Source: Aliiroseovarius sp. M344 (lineage in GTDB: Bacteria; Pseudomonadota; Alphaproteobacteria; Rhodobacterales; Rhodobacteraceae). From it: a stretch of 64,000 nt of DNA. The stretch is from contig NZ_CP081153.1 of assembly GCF_025140835.1 (NCBI RefSeq), positions 2,170,001 to 2,234,000 of the forward strand. The letters are read 5' to 3'. Positions 56,498 through 64,000 of this stretch are shown in pieces. The notes beneath the pieces are model-generated. The model saw nothing but the letters and a program-made list of their open reading frames with translations, searched no databases and was not told where the DNA came from. The stretch's first letter is position 1. Every line of letters starts with the position of its first letter. The translations under genes were made by a program, and so were the position numbers.

Positions 56498-56959
56498 TCA
56501 GTCTTTTAACAGCTCTTTCAGCCGGGCTTCTTCATCCGTTGACAATGCTGATGCGGTCTCGTTGGCTTGGGAACGCCGGCGCAAATACAGCCCGCCCGCG
56601 ATCAGCGCGGCGATGAACAGCGCTGGGCCAGCCGCCCAGAGAACCACATTGGCCCCCGAGCTGTTGGGCTTCATCAGGACATACTCGCCATATCGCTCGA
56701 CGATGAAATCCACGACCTCGCCATTGCTGTCGCCCTCCACAAGACGTTCGCGCACCAAAAGCCGCAAATCCCGCGCAATCGCGGCATTGCTTTCGTCGAT
56801 ATTCTCGCCCCGGCACACCACGCACCGCAGATCGGCCGAGATATTGCGGGCACGCTCTTCCAGCGCCGGGTCCGCCAGCACCTCGTCTGGATTGACAGCA
56901 AAGACAGGCGTCGCCGCAAGGGTCAAAGCCAGAACTGTCGGAAAGACAAACCGTCTCAT
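56498..56959 (-). CDS. ccmH: Cytochrome c-type biogenesis protein CcmH
   Basis: A 153-residue apocytochrome thiol-reducing protein. A signal peptide spans about 1-21. The redox motif LRCVVCRGENIDES (C46, C49) is followed by a periplasmic helical domain and a membrane segment near 105-125. It overlaps the ccmF stop as ATGA. It delivers reduced apocytochrome to the CcmF heme lyase. Confidence 0.94.
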   Translation of the reverse strand: MRRFVFPTVLALTLAATPVFAVNPDEVLADPALEERARNISADLRCVVCRGENIDESNAAIARDLRLLVRERLVEGDSNGEVVDFIVERYGEYVLMKPNSSGANVVLWAAGPALFIAALIAGGLYLRRRSQANETASALSTDEEARLKELLKD

Positions 56960-58926
56960 TCAGCGGGCACCCCCTGCATGCGTGACTTTCCCGCCCCCGC
57001 CGCCACCCGGAACCGACGGTCCGTCAGGCTCATCAGACCGCCCAAGGCCATGATGATCGACCCAGCCCAGATCCAGTTGGCGAACGGCTTGATGAAGGTT
57101 CGCACCGCCCAACCGCCACCATCCTGCGGGTCACCAATAACCAAGTAGATATCGCGCCAAAATCCATTTGCGATGGCGGCCTCCGTGGTCGGCATCGACT
57201 GCACCGGATAAACGCGTTTTTCGGGATAAAGCGTCGTCACCGGTTGCCCGTTTTGTGAGACGAGCATTTCAGCCTTTGTTGTCACATAGTTTGGCCCTTG
57301 CTCGCGTCCGACATTCATCAACGTGATTTCATAATTTGAGACGGTGAAGCTTTTACCAATCTCTGCCACGCGGATGTCTTCGACACTCCACGCCATCAGG
57401 CCCGAGATGCCCATGACGGTGATCCCAAACCCGGAATGCGCTGCAAGCTTGCCCCAATCTGATCGAGGCAAACGTGTCAGTCGGGAAAGACGGTTTGAAA
57501 CAGTCCCCCGCCCGGTTCGGCCAGCCAAGTCGACCAAAGCACCAGCAACCAGCCATGTGCCAAGAAACATGCCAATCGGGCCCAGCGCCGTTTTACCGGT
57601 CTGCATTGCCCAGACCAGCGCACCAACGGCCACGGCAAGGCCAAAGGCAGGCGCGAGCGGCTTGATCACGCGGCCCAGCTTGGCGCGCTTCCAAGGTAAC
57701 ATGGCCCCGACGGGAAGCACCAAGGCCAGCACCACCATGAAAGGTGTGAAGGCAGCCTCAAAAAACGGTGCGCCGACTGAAATTTTGCGGCCAAATATCT
57801 CGCCGATCAGCGGCCAGATTGTGCCCACGAATACAACAAGGGACGAGACAGCCAGCAGGATGTTATTCAACACCAGCGCGCTTTCTCGGCTTACGAAACC
57901 GAAGACACCCCGTGCCTCCATCGTGCCCGCGCGCGCGGCAAACAACGTCAAAGCGCCGCCGGTGAAAAACGCCAAAATCATCAGGATGAAGACGCCGCGT
58001 TCAGGGTCAGACGCAAAAGCGTGCACCGACGTGATGACGCCTGACCGCACAATAAACGTGCCGATCAGTGAAAACCCGAAGGCAAGGATCGCCAGCAGAA
58101 TGGTCCAGCTTTTCAGGCTTTCGCGTTTCTCAACCACAATGGCGGAATGCAACAGTGCGGCGGCGAAAAGCCACGGCATGAATGATGCGTTCTCAACCGG
58201 GTCCCAGAACCAGAACCCACCCCAACCAAGTTCATAATACGCCCACCAGCTACCAAGGCCGATTCCAATGGTCAGGAAAATCCAGGCGGCAAGCGTCCAT
58301 GGGCGCACCCAGCGGCCCCACGCGGCATCAATTCGACCCTCGATCAAAGCGGCGACGGCGAAAGAAAATGCCATCGAAAGGCCGACATAGCCGAGATACA
58401 GGAAGGGCGGGTGGAAGGCCAAGCCAGGGTCTTGCAAAAGCGGATTCAGATCGCGCCCGTCAAAGGGCGGCTGAGCGATCCGGACAAAAGGGTTCGAGGT
58501 GAACAAAACGAAGCCCAGAAACGCCACCGCGATCGAGCTTTGCACTGCAAGCACCCGCGCTTTCAGGCGTTGCGGCAGGTTGCCCCCAAACCACGCGGCC
58601 ATTGCGCCAAACAGCGTTACGATCAACACCCACAGCAACATCGAGCCTTCGTGATTGCCCCACACGCCCGACACTTTGTAAAGCATCGGTTTGGCGGAAT
58701 GCGAATTCAACGTGACCAGCTGGACCGAAAAGTCCGACGTCACAAAGGCGTATGTCAGCGCCAGAAAAGACGCAAACACCAGAAGGAATTGGATCGTGGC
58801 AGCAGGCACCGCCAGATCCATCCAGCCGTGCCAGCCTTTATGTGCCCCAATCAGTGGAACGATCATCTGCACGACCGCCACGCCCAGCGCTAAGATCAGC
58901 GCAAAATGTCCAAGCTCTGTAATCAT
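56956..58926 (-). CDS. ccmF: Cytochrome c heme lyase subunit CcmF
   Basis: A 656-residue polytopic inner-membrane protein with about 15 membrane segments. The Trp-rich heme-handling segment GWGGFWFWDPVENASFMPW is near residue 240 and is diagnostic. It attaches heme to the CXXCH of apocytochromes in the periplasm. ccmE would normally lie just upstream; here a lysis cassette is placed between the two. Confidence 0.95.
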   Translation of the reverse strand: MITELGHFALILALGVAVVQMIVPLIGAHKGWHGWMDLAVPAATIQFLLVFASFLALTYAFVTSDFSVQLVTLNSHSAKPMLYKVSGVWGNHEGSMLLWVLIVTLFGAMAAWFGGNLPQRLKARVLAVQSSIAVAFLGFVLFTSNPFVRIAQPPFDGRDLNPLLQDPGLAFHPPFLYLGYVGLSMAFSFAVAALIEGRIDAAWGRWVRPWTLAAWIFLTIGIGLGSWWAYYELGWGGFWFWDPVENASFMPWLFAAALLHSAIVVEKRESLKSWTILLAILAFGFSLIGTFIVRSGVITSVHAFASDPERGVFILMILAFFTGGALTLFAARAGTMEARGVFGFVSRESALVLNNILLAVSSLVVFVGTIWPLIGEIFGRKISVGAPFFEAAFTPFMVVLALVLPVGAMLPWKRAKLGRVIKPLAPAFGLAVAVGALVWAMQTGKTALGPIGMFLGTWLVAGALVDLAGRTGRGTVSNRLSRLTRLPRSDWGKLAAHSGFGITVMGISGLMAWSVEDIRVAEIGKSFTVSNYEITLMNVGREQGPNYVTTKAEMLVSQNGQPVTTLYPEKRVYPVQSMPTTEAAIANGFWRDIYLVIGDPQDGGGWAVRTFIKPFANWIWAGSIIMALGGLMSLTDRRFRVAAGAGKSRMQGVPAE

Positions 58927-58997
58927 GAACGCGACCTTAAAGGGAGTCGCGGGCGGGGCCTAGCCCTCTGCGGCGTCTGGTCACGGGTTTGTGGTCG

Positions 58998-59420
58998 CTA
59001 AATGGCCAGATAGATGATTGTGGACAGGATCGCAGCTGCCAAGACCGGCCATAGAAAGGTCAACCCATGGCATCCAAATGATCGGTGTATGACGCTGAAG
59101 TGCAAAAGCGCTCCGGCAAGATAAAGGGCAAGTGGTACAAAATGTGCGGTACTTTGTGTCATCACGACGGGTTCGCCTGCCAACGCAAAGATCCACCACC
59201 ACCCCAGAACAAGGCTTGCCCCGGACCAGCTATAGGCCATGCCCAAAGCCAGCGGCGTCGCGCGCTGCACATATAGCCACAGAAACGTGAGCGAAATCAT
59301 CAGCCCCATCAGGGTGATTGCGCCATATCCAATCTGATACATCGCGTCATAGCCCGCGACCAGGTAACCAAGTTGCAGCAGCACGGCAAGAAACATCATA
59401 AGACCGAATGCTTGTTTCAT
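58998..59420 (-). CDS. Membrane protein of unknown function in the lysis cassette
   Basis: A 140-residue protein with about five hydrophobic segments and few charges. No family recognised. Its ATG overlaps the preceding 45-residue frame as ATGA, so it belongs to the cassette operon rather than to ccmF, which starts 71 bases after its stop. Confidence 0.7.
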   Translation of the reverse strand: MKQAFGLMMFLAVLLQLGYLVAGYDAMYQIGYGAITLMGLMISLTFLWLYVQRATPLALGMAYSWSGASLVLGWWWIFALAGEPVVMTQSTAHFVPLALYLAGALLHFSVIHRSFGCHGLTFLWPVLAAAILSTIIYLAI

Positions 59421-59554
59421 TTTTGCAAGACCTCTCGCACAACCGCATCTAATTCGGCCGCTGCATGTTCGTTATGTTCAAGTGACTTTTGAAAGCGCGT
59501 GCCAACCATAATGGCCCAAACCCAGTGTCTGAGGCGCAAAATCATGCGGGTCAT
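59417..59554 (-). CDS. 45-residue small protein in the lysis cassette
   Basis: A very short frame with a basic N-terminus (MTRMILRLRHWVWAI) and a polar helical tail (LEHNEHAAAELDAVV). It overlaps both the gene before and the gene after by ATGA, which is strong support that it is translated. It has no recognisable family. It could be an accessory of the holins. Confidence 0.65.
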   Translation of the reverse strand: MTRMILRLRHWVWAIMVGTRFQKSLEHNEHAAAELDAVVREVLQK

Positions 59555-59745
59555 AGCGCCCGCCCTCCGCCAGCAGGCAGGCGTTCGCGGATGATGGTCG
59601 TAATCTCGATCAGTATGGAGGAATTCTTGTCCAAAACAGCCCGGGTGGCCTGATCCTTTTGCAAGTCTCGGTACAGCAGATAGAACACCAACAGTACCCA
59701 CGGCCCGTGTTCTGCCACGAGGTTCAGAAGCATCTCAGTGGCCAC
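59551..59745 (-). CDS. Small holin-like protein (UviB/BhlA-type)
   Basis: A 64-residue protein with one hydrophobic segment (about 8-26) preceded by HGPW, and a charged amphipathic tail rich in Lys, Asp and Arg. This layout resembles UviB/BhlA-type small phage holins. It starts at a GTG with AGGAGG six bases upstream, overlapping the end of the 3TM holin gene. An ATG four codons later is an alternative. Confidence 0.65.
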   Translation of the reverse strand: MATEMLLNLVAEHGPWVLLVFYLLYRDLQKDQATRAVLDKNSSILIEITTIIRERLPAGGGRAL

Positions 59746-60325
59746 GCCGCGCCTCCTGCCAATCGGCCAGTGCGGCGTTGTCCGAGACATCGACCCCTGC
59801 CCGCACCCGATGCGGTCTGACGGGCGAAGTGTCCGCAGAAACAGCGGGCCGGAAAACGGATGGCGATTTCGGGCGATCAGACTGCGCCCGTCTCAACTCG
59901 TTTTCACGCGACAAGGTCACGGCAATCGCGCGCTGAAACTCCTGCCCTTTGATCTGATGCCGGGCACCGAAATAGAAGCTCACGACCACGCCCATAAGCC
60001 ACCACAGCGGTTCAGGCACCAAGGCGACACTATGCATGCGTGCCGCAAACCAGTCAGGGCTGATCATCGCCGCAGCGAACAAGCCCAGCGTCGACAGCGC
60101 AAGGGCTGGGCGGGGAAGCCTGTTTAGCCCATCCATAAATCGGTTGAATCGCCCGGTATGTGCTGCCGCGAACTCGGCGCGATAGGCGGCAAGTGCTGTC
60201 ATCTGCACTTCGCTGTCGCGGGCTGATGCGGCCTCGGTGTTCTCACGAAATACTTCTGCGGTCTGGCGAACGACATTGCCGCCCGGGCCAAACAACACAT
60301 TGAAAATGTTACCAATCAGCCCCAT
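59735..60325 (-). CDS. GTA-type holin of the 3TM family
   Basis: A 196-residue protein of the gene-transfer-agent holin family (GTA_holin_3TM). It begins MGLIGNIFNVLFGPGGNVV. Hydrophobic segments lie near 1-17, 73-91 and 107-121, with NRFMDGLNRLPRPAL and YFGARHQIKGQEF between and after them. It should open the inner membrane to let the endolysin out. It overlaps the endolysin gene by ten bases, with AAAGGA before the ATG. Confidence 0.85.
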   Translation of the reverse strand: MGLIGNIFNVLFGPGGNVVRQTAEVFRENTEAASARDSEVQMTALAAYRAEFAAAHTGRFNRFMDGLNRLPRPALALSTLGLFAAAMISPDWFAARMHSVALVPEPLWWLMGVVVSFYFGARHQIKGQEFQRAIAVTLSRENELRRAQSDRPKSPSVFRPAVSADTSPVRPHRVRAGVDVSDNAALADWQEARRGH

Positions 60326-60927
60326 GCTGCGGTCCTTTCGTGATGATCTTGATCAGAGAAATGGTATTTTGCGGACAAGAAGGCTTCGGCGCGTGCAATC
60401 CACCCGCCCTTCCCGCCGTCACGGCGTTTGGCATATTTGCGTGATTTCGGACGGCGATCAGCCAGTCGGTAATAATAGTTGCGCCGCTCGATCCCGTAGG
60501 CATCAACCAGATGCTCCGGCGCTGCCTTCATCGCAGCGCGCGCGACACCAAGCGTTTGCGGCCCCAGCTTGCCATCAATGGCCAGTTCATAGCCCATCTT
60601 GGCGAACAGTTGCTGCAACACGCGCACCGCATTGCTGCCGGCATTGACATACATATCGAAGACGGAAGCCTGCAAGGGATGCGGCAGTTCAGCCAGCCGA
60701 GGCTTTTGAAAATAGTGCTTCAGGAAGATGTCACGGGCCTGATCGCGGGTCAGCGCATTGACGTCCGATGACGTCACTTGCCCGTCACGATCCAGATCCA
60801 GCCCAAGGCGGCGCATCGTGTGGATGGTTACGCCGTATTTCGTCGCCCCGCCCGGATCGTCCGGGTCGTTCACAAAGCCGCCCTCGCGGGCGACAATCTC
60901 GGTCGCTATTTCTTCAACGCTTTTCAT
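60316..60927 (-). CDS. GTA-type endolysin (GH108 muramidase)
   Basis: A 203-residue peptidoglycan hydrolase. The GH108 signature AREGGFVNDPDDPGGATKYG puts the catalytic Glu at 15. The C-terminal part is a PG_binding_3-type domain (FDMYVNAG, then LAIDGKLGPQT and YYYRLADRRP). An insertion DLDRDGQVTSSD (44-55) fits an EF-hand calcium loop. Rhodobacter capsulatus GTA release needs such an endolysin plus a holin, coded away from the head-tail genes. This start is nine codons into a longer frame. Confidence 0.88.
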   Translation of the reverse strand: MKSVEEIATEIVAREGGFVNDPDDPGGATKYGVTIHTMRRLGLDLDRDGQVTSSDVNALTRDQARDIFLKHYFQKPRLAELPHPLQASVFDMYVNAGSNAVRVLQQLFAKMGYELAIDGKLGPQTLGVARAAMKAAPEHLVDAYGIERRNYYYRLADRRPKSRKYAKRRDGGKGGWIARAEAFLSAKYHFSDQDHHERTAAWG

Positions 60928-60994
60928 GTGCGCCTTTACCCCGCATGTCAAACATGGGGGTAAGGCTGGTTAAGAAGCGTTAAGAAACCTCAAA

Positions 60995-61447
60995 TCAGGA
61001 GGTCGGCTCGACGTAGACGCCAGTTTCCTTGAGGCTGTCGATTACTTCTTTCGGCATATAATCCTCGTCGTGTTTGGCAAGGATTTCCGTGGCTTGGAAT
61101 GTGCCATCTACGTAGGTTCCGGTGCCAATCATGCCTTGGTTTTCAGCAAAAAGATCAGGCAACACGCCGGTATAGCTGACCGGCACGACTGCTGCCCCGT
61201 CAGTGACGGAAAAGGTCACCGTCTCGCTTTGACCACGCACCAACGTGCCATCTGACACCAGTCCACCCATTCGGAACACCTCGTCCGAACGGGGCGGTTC
61301 AGCCAGCACCTCGGTCGGGGACCGGTAATAGTTGATCCCGTCCTTCAGCGCATATCCGATCAACCCGGTCGAGATCGCAAGCGCGACAAATGCCAGAATG
61401 ATGATCTGGATGCGCCGCGTTTTCTTCAGACTTTTCAAACCAGCCAT
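60995..61447 (-). CDS. ccmE: Cytochrome c maturation heme chaperone CcmE
   Basis: A 150-residue membrane-anchored heme chaperone. One membrane segment lies at about 13-33. The beta-barrel ends in LAKHDEDYMP, with heme-binding H126 and Y130. It passes heme to CcmF. It follows argC by 21 bases, and is cut off from ccmF by the lysis cassette. Confidence 0.95.
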   Translation of the reverse strand: MAGLKSLKKTRRIQIIILAFVALAISTGLIGYALKDGINYYRSPTEVLAEPPRSDEVFRMGGLVSDGTLVRGQSETVTFSVTDGAAVVPVSYTGVLPDLFAENQGMIGTGTYVDGTFQATEILAKHDEDYMPKEVIDSLKETGVYVEPTS

Positions 61448-61468
61448 TATCGACTCCTTTTCGAAAGC

Positions 61469-62497
61469 TTATGGAAAGACCGGGGGCATCATCAGCCCCG
61501 CCGTCTCATCCTCACCCAGCATGAGGTTCGCGTTCTGCATCGCCTGACCGGACGACCCTTTACACAGGTTATCCAGTGCCGATACCACCAATGCACGCCC
61601 CGGCACACGGTCGCCCACGACACCCAAGTGGCATAGGTTCGACCCCATGACATGCCCCATACCGGGCAGTTGGCCTTTGGGTAGCACAGTCACGAATGGT
61701 TCGTCTTGATATTGCTCAACCAAGGCTGCGTGAATCTTGTCCGCATCCCCGTCAACATAGCAATCCGCCAGAATGCCGCGGTTCACCGGCACAAGGTGCG
61801 GCGTGAACATGATCCTGACATCGCGACCCGCGAGTTTCGAAAACTCCTGATCAAACTCGCCCAGATGGCGGTGCTTGCCGCCTTGGGCGTAGCCTTGCAC
61901 GTCGGTTGAACGCTCGGCGAACAACATGTTTTCCTTCAGCGACCGGCCGGCCCCTGAAATACCGTTCTTCAGGTCACAGATGATCCGATCAAGATCGATC
62001 AACCCTGCAGAAATCAACGGGCGCAGTGCAAATTGCACGGTCGCGGCATTGCAACCGGTGCCCGCTACCAACCGCGCATTCCGAATGTCATCGCGATAGA
62101 ACTCGGTCAGGCCATACACCGCTTCTTTCTGCAATTCGGTCGCGACATGCGGCGCGCCATACCATTTCTCATACGCCGCCGGATCGCGCAGCCGGAAGTC
62201 CGCACCCAGATCGACAACTTTTACCGTCTCAGGCAAATCGCGGACCAAAGCCTGGCTCAACCCATGTGGCAAGGCTGCAAAGGCCAGATCGACCTGTGCG
62301 AAATCAATCTCGTCCACTGTGACCAGCTTTGGCAGATCAAGATGACGCAGTTGCGGATAGACATCTGCCATTTGCATCCCGGCCTTACGGTCAGCGGACA
62401 GAGCGACAATTTCCATCGTCGGATGGGTGGCGATCAACCGGACAAGTTCGGCGCCGGTATAACCGGATGCACCAAGGATGGCTATTTTGTGGGTCAT
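61469..62497 (-). CDS. argC: N-acetyl-gamma-glutamyl-phosphate reductase
   Basis: A 342-residue enzyme of arginine synthesis, reducing N-acetylglutamyl phosphate with NADPH. The NADP motif [10 protein letters not shown] and the catalytic Cys149 in AGTGCNAAT are intact, as is [10 protein letters not shown]. Two Met codons are adjacent; the second lies five bases after AGGAGG and is used here. Confidence 0.95.
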   Translation of the reverse strand: MTHKIAILGASGYTGAELVRLIATHPTMEIVALSADRKAGMQMADVYPQLRHLDLPKLVTVDEIDFAQVDLAFAALPHGLSQALVRDLPETVKVVDLGADFRLRDPAAYEKWYGAPHVATELQKEAVYGLTEFYRDDIRNARLVAGTGCNAATVQFALRPLISAGLIDLDRIICDLKNGISGAGRSLKENMLFAERSTDVQGYAQGGKHRHLGEFDQEFSKLAGRDVRIMFTPHLVPVNRGILADCYVDGDADKIHAALVEQYQDEPFVTVLPKGQLPGMGHVMGSNLCHLGVVGDRVPGRALVVSALDNLCKGSSGQAMQNANLMLGEDETAGLMMPPVFP

Positions 62498-62552
62498 CAT
62501 GACCTCCTGCGAGTTCGAAGAAAGATGTAGTGCTTTTGTGCGCGGCCTTCAA

Positions 62553-63365
62553 TCAGGCCGCTTCGAACGTGATCTTTCGTCGCAGAAACTGCGTCGCGCG
62601 GTTTGAAACCCGAGCCGGATCACCGGTGGTCAGGAATTTCGATCCTGAAGCACTTCCACGCATGTCGGGGTGCCGGCTCAGGTAATCCGCAAGACTTTCG
62701 GCCACCAGATTGGCTTGGCTGTACACCTGCACACCATCGCCCAAGGCGCTCTGGAAGATTTCTTCCATCAGCGGGTAATGCGTGCAGCCCAAAATGGCGG
62801 CTTCAGGCTTCGGCATTTTTCGTTTCAGAGCATCCACATGGCTGCGCACCAATGCTTCGGCCAGGATCATGTCGCCCTCTTCGATGGCGTCAACGACACC
62901 ACCACAGGCCTGCGCCTCGACGTCGACACCAATGGCCCGGAACGCCAGTTCGCGCTGAAACGCGCGGCTGGACACCGTGGCTGGCGTTGCAAACAGCGCC
63001 ACATGTTTCACAGCCACCTCGCGTGGCGGCGAGTTGTCGCCCCAGTCCCGCTCGGTCATCGCTTCGATAAGGGGGACAAAGACGCCCAACACACGCTTGT
63101 CGCCAGGGATCCAGCTTTCCTGCATCCGGCGCAGCGCGGCGGCAGATGCGGTGTTGCAAGCAAGAATGACCAGATCGCAACCCTGATCCCAAAGCGCTTG
63201 CACCGCCTGTGTGGTCAGGTTGTAGATGTCATCTGCATCCCGCACGCCATATGGCGCGTGCGCGCTGTCGGCATAGTAGATGAAATCCACATCCGGCAGG
63301 CGTTTCGCTACGGCATCAAGCACCGTCAAACCACCTAGTCCTGAATCGAAAATGCCCACTGCCAT
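62553..63365 (-). CDS. murI: Glutamate racemase
   Basis: A 270-residue cofactor-independent racemase supplying D-glutamate for peptidoglycan. FDSGLGG is near residue 6, and the two catalytic Cys are C70 (ACNTAS) and C194 (GCTHYP). It lies upstream of argC on the same strand. Confidence 0.95.
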   Translation of the reverse strand: MAVGIFDSGLGGLTVLDAVAKRLPDVDFIYYADSAHAPYGVRDADDIYNLTTQAVQALWDQGCDLVILACNTASAAALRRMQESWIPGDKRVLGVFVPLIEAMTERDWGDNSPPREVAVKHVALFATPATVSSRAFQRELAFRAIGVDVEAQACGGVVDAIEEGDMILAEALVRSHVDALKRKMPKPEAAILGCTHYPLMEEIFQSALGDGVQVYSQANLVAESLADYLSRHPDMRGSASGSKFLTTGDPARVSNRATQFLRRKITFEAA

Positions 63366-63489
63366 CGTCTATGGTCCCGTTCGTTTTGCAATTGTGCAAG
63401 CCATAGGTCCGTTCGCCGTGAAAATCCATCGCCGATTGCGCGCTGCGACGATTATCCGCCTAGGTGCGGCGTCGCAGCGCTATCAGGTT

Positions 63490-64000
63490 TTATTCTGCCG
63501 CATGGGCCATTGGGGCCATTCCATCGAATTGCGCCAGCAGTTCAGCACGGCGGGCTGCAGCTTTTTTGACGTTCGCCTCCTTCACGGGGCCAAAGCCACG
63601 GATCGTCAACGGCAGCGCGGCAAGCTCTCCCGCTATTGCCAGATTGTCGTCGGTCAATCCTGCCGCAATGGCTTTCATGTCCGCCTGATACTCGGCAATC
63701 AGCGCGCGTTCCGTGCGGCGTTCATCTGCCCGCCCAAACGGGTCAAACGGTGTGCCCCGCAACACTTTCATCTTGGCCAACCAAGGGGCTACCGTCTCAA
63801 ACCACGCCCCAAAGGCGCGTTTCTTAGGCCGCCCATTGGCGTCCTCGCCGCTCAGCATCGGCGGTGACAGATGATAGGTCAGCTTAAGATCGCCATCAAA
63901 CTCAGCCTCGGCCTTGCTGCGGGTTTCACACAACATGCGCGCAACCTCATATTCATCCTTATAGGCCAACAGTTTGTGATAACTGCGCGCCACCGGTTCC
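63490..64000 (-). CDS. Indolepyruvate ferredoxin oxidoreductase family protein, C-terminal part
   Basis: The frame continues past the window edge, so only the last ~170 residues are seen. The segment VARSYHKLLAYKDEYEVAR and the later LRGTPFDPFGRADERR, then ALIAEYQADM, match the C-terminal region (DUF6537-type) of the large fused IorAB-like enzymes of proteobacteria. These oxidise arylpyruvates to acyl-CoA with ferredoxin. The catalytic domains lie outside the window, so the call rests on the tail only. Confidence 0.75.
   Translation of the reverse strand, partial: EPVARSYHKLLAYKDEYEVARMLCETRSKAEAEFDGDLKLTYHLSPPMLSGEDANGRPKKRAFGAWFETVAPWLAKMKVLRGTPFDPFGRADERRTERALIAEYQADMKAIAAGLTDDNLAIAGELAALPLTIRGFGPVKEANVKKAAARRAELLAQFDGMAPMAHAAE

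Noticed and set aside
62542..62561. GCGGCCT / AGGCCGC hairpin at the murI stop as a terminator
   Set aside because: The stem overlaps the stop codon and no T run follows on the minus strand.

Overview
The window is about 60% GC, with dense genes, frequent ATGA overlaps between genes, and alphaproteobacterial gene orders. Gene content points to a marine Rhodobacterales member of the Roseobacter group: a split ruvCAB / tol-pal / ftsH cluster, hflKC with a DUF2065 gene, a DUF2842 gene after purA, two Hint-domain proteins, an acidic 700-residue protein of a Rhodobacterales family, and a gene-transfer-agent type lysis cassette. I cannot name a genus. There are no rRNA or tRNA genes, insertion sequences, integrases or CRISPR arrays.

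Layout. 1-3.3 kb (+): the end of an Lhr-type helicase, its partner phosphoesterase PdeM, a hotdog thioesterase and a crotonase. 3.3-5.9 kb (-): two tandem Hint-domain genes that share a 287-bp identical tract, with a broken thioesterase fragment between them. 5.9-8.7 kb (-): folD and fhs, the one-carbon folate pair. 8.9-10.2 kb (-): MOSC and LysE-type genes. 10.3-23.5 kb (-): a long co-directional run, ruvC-ruvA-ruvB-unknown-thpR-ybgC-tolQ-tolR-tolA-cutC-tolB-pal-cpoB-tilS-ftsH, covering Holliday-junction processing, the Tol-Pal envelope machine and FtsH proteolysis. 23.9 kb (+): a small DUF1127 gene. 24.1-31.6 kb (-): rpiA, gor, hflK-hflC-DUF2065, a fatty acid desaturase and degP. 31.8-36.6 kb: a DUF454 gene, sdaA, a thiamine pyrophosphokinase and the acidic protein. 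36.6-41.9 kb: purA/DUF2842, secG, pyrG, an exported unknown, a palindrome cluster and a TerB-like gene.

42.2-50.1 kb: a polar amino acid or amine ABC transporter, followed by a class I glutamine amidotransferase, a glutamine-synthetase-like ligase, a DegT-type aminotransferase and a LysR regulator. Together these look like an uptake-plus-gamma-glutamylation nitrogen route. 50.2-56.4 kb: comEC, gltX, gltA, a GFA-family gene and a PaaG-like isomerase. 56.5-62.5 kb (-): argC-ccmE, then a lysis cassette (GH108 endolysin, 3TM holin, two tiny proteins, a membrane protein), then ccmF-ccmH, so the cassette splits the cytochrome c maturation genes. The window ends with murI and the 3' end of an indolepyruvate ferredoxin oxidoreductase gene.

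The least routine parts are the Hint-gene duplication with its conversion tract and thioesterase relic, the lysis cassette inside the ccm genes with its coupled small ORFs and EF-hand-like endolysin loop, cutC coupled inside tol-pal, the acidic 700-residue protein with an odd translation start, and the GCGTTTCG palindrome cluster. All functional calls come from reading the translated sequence; no database search was run.
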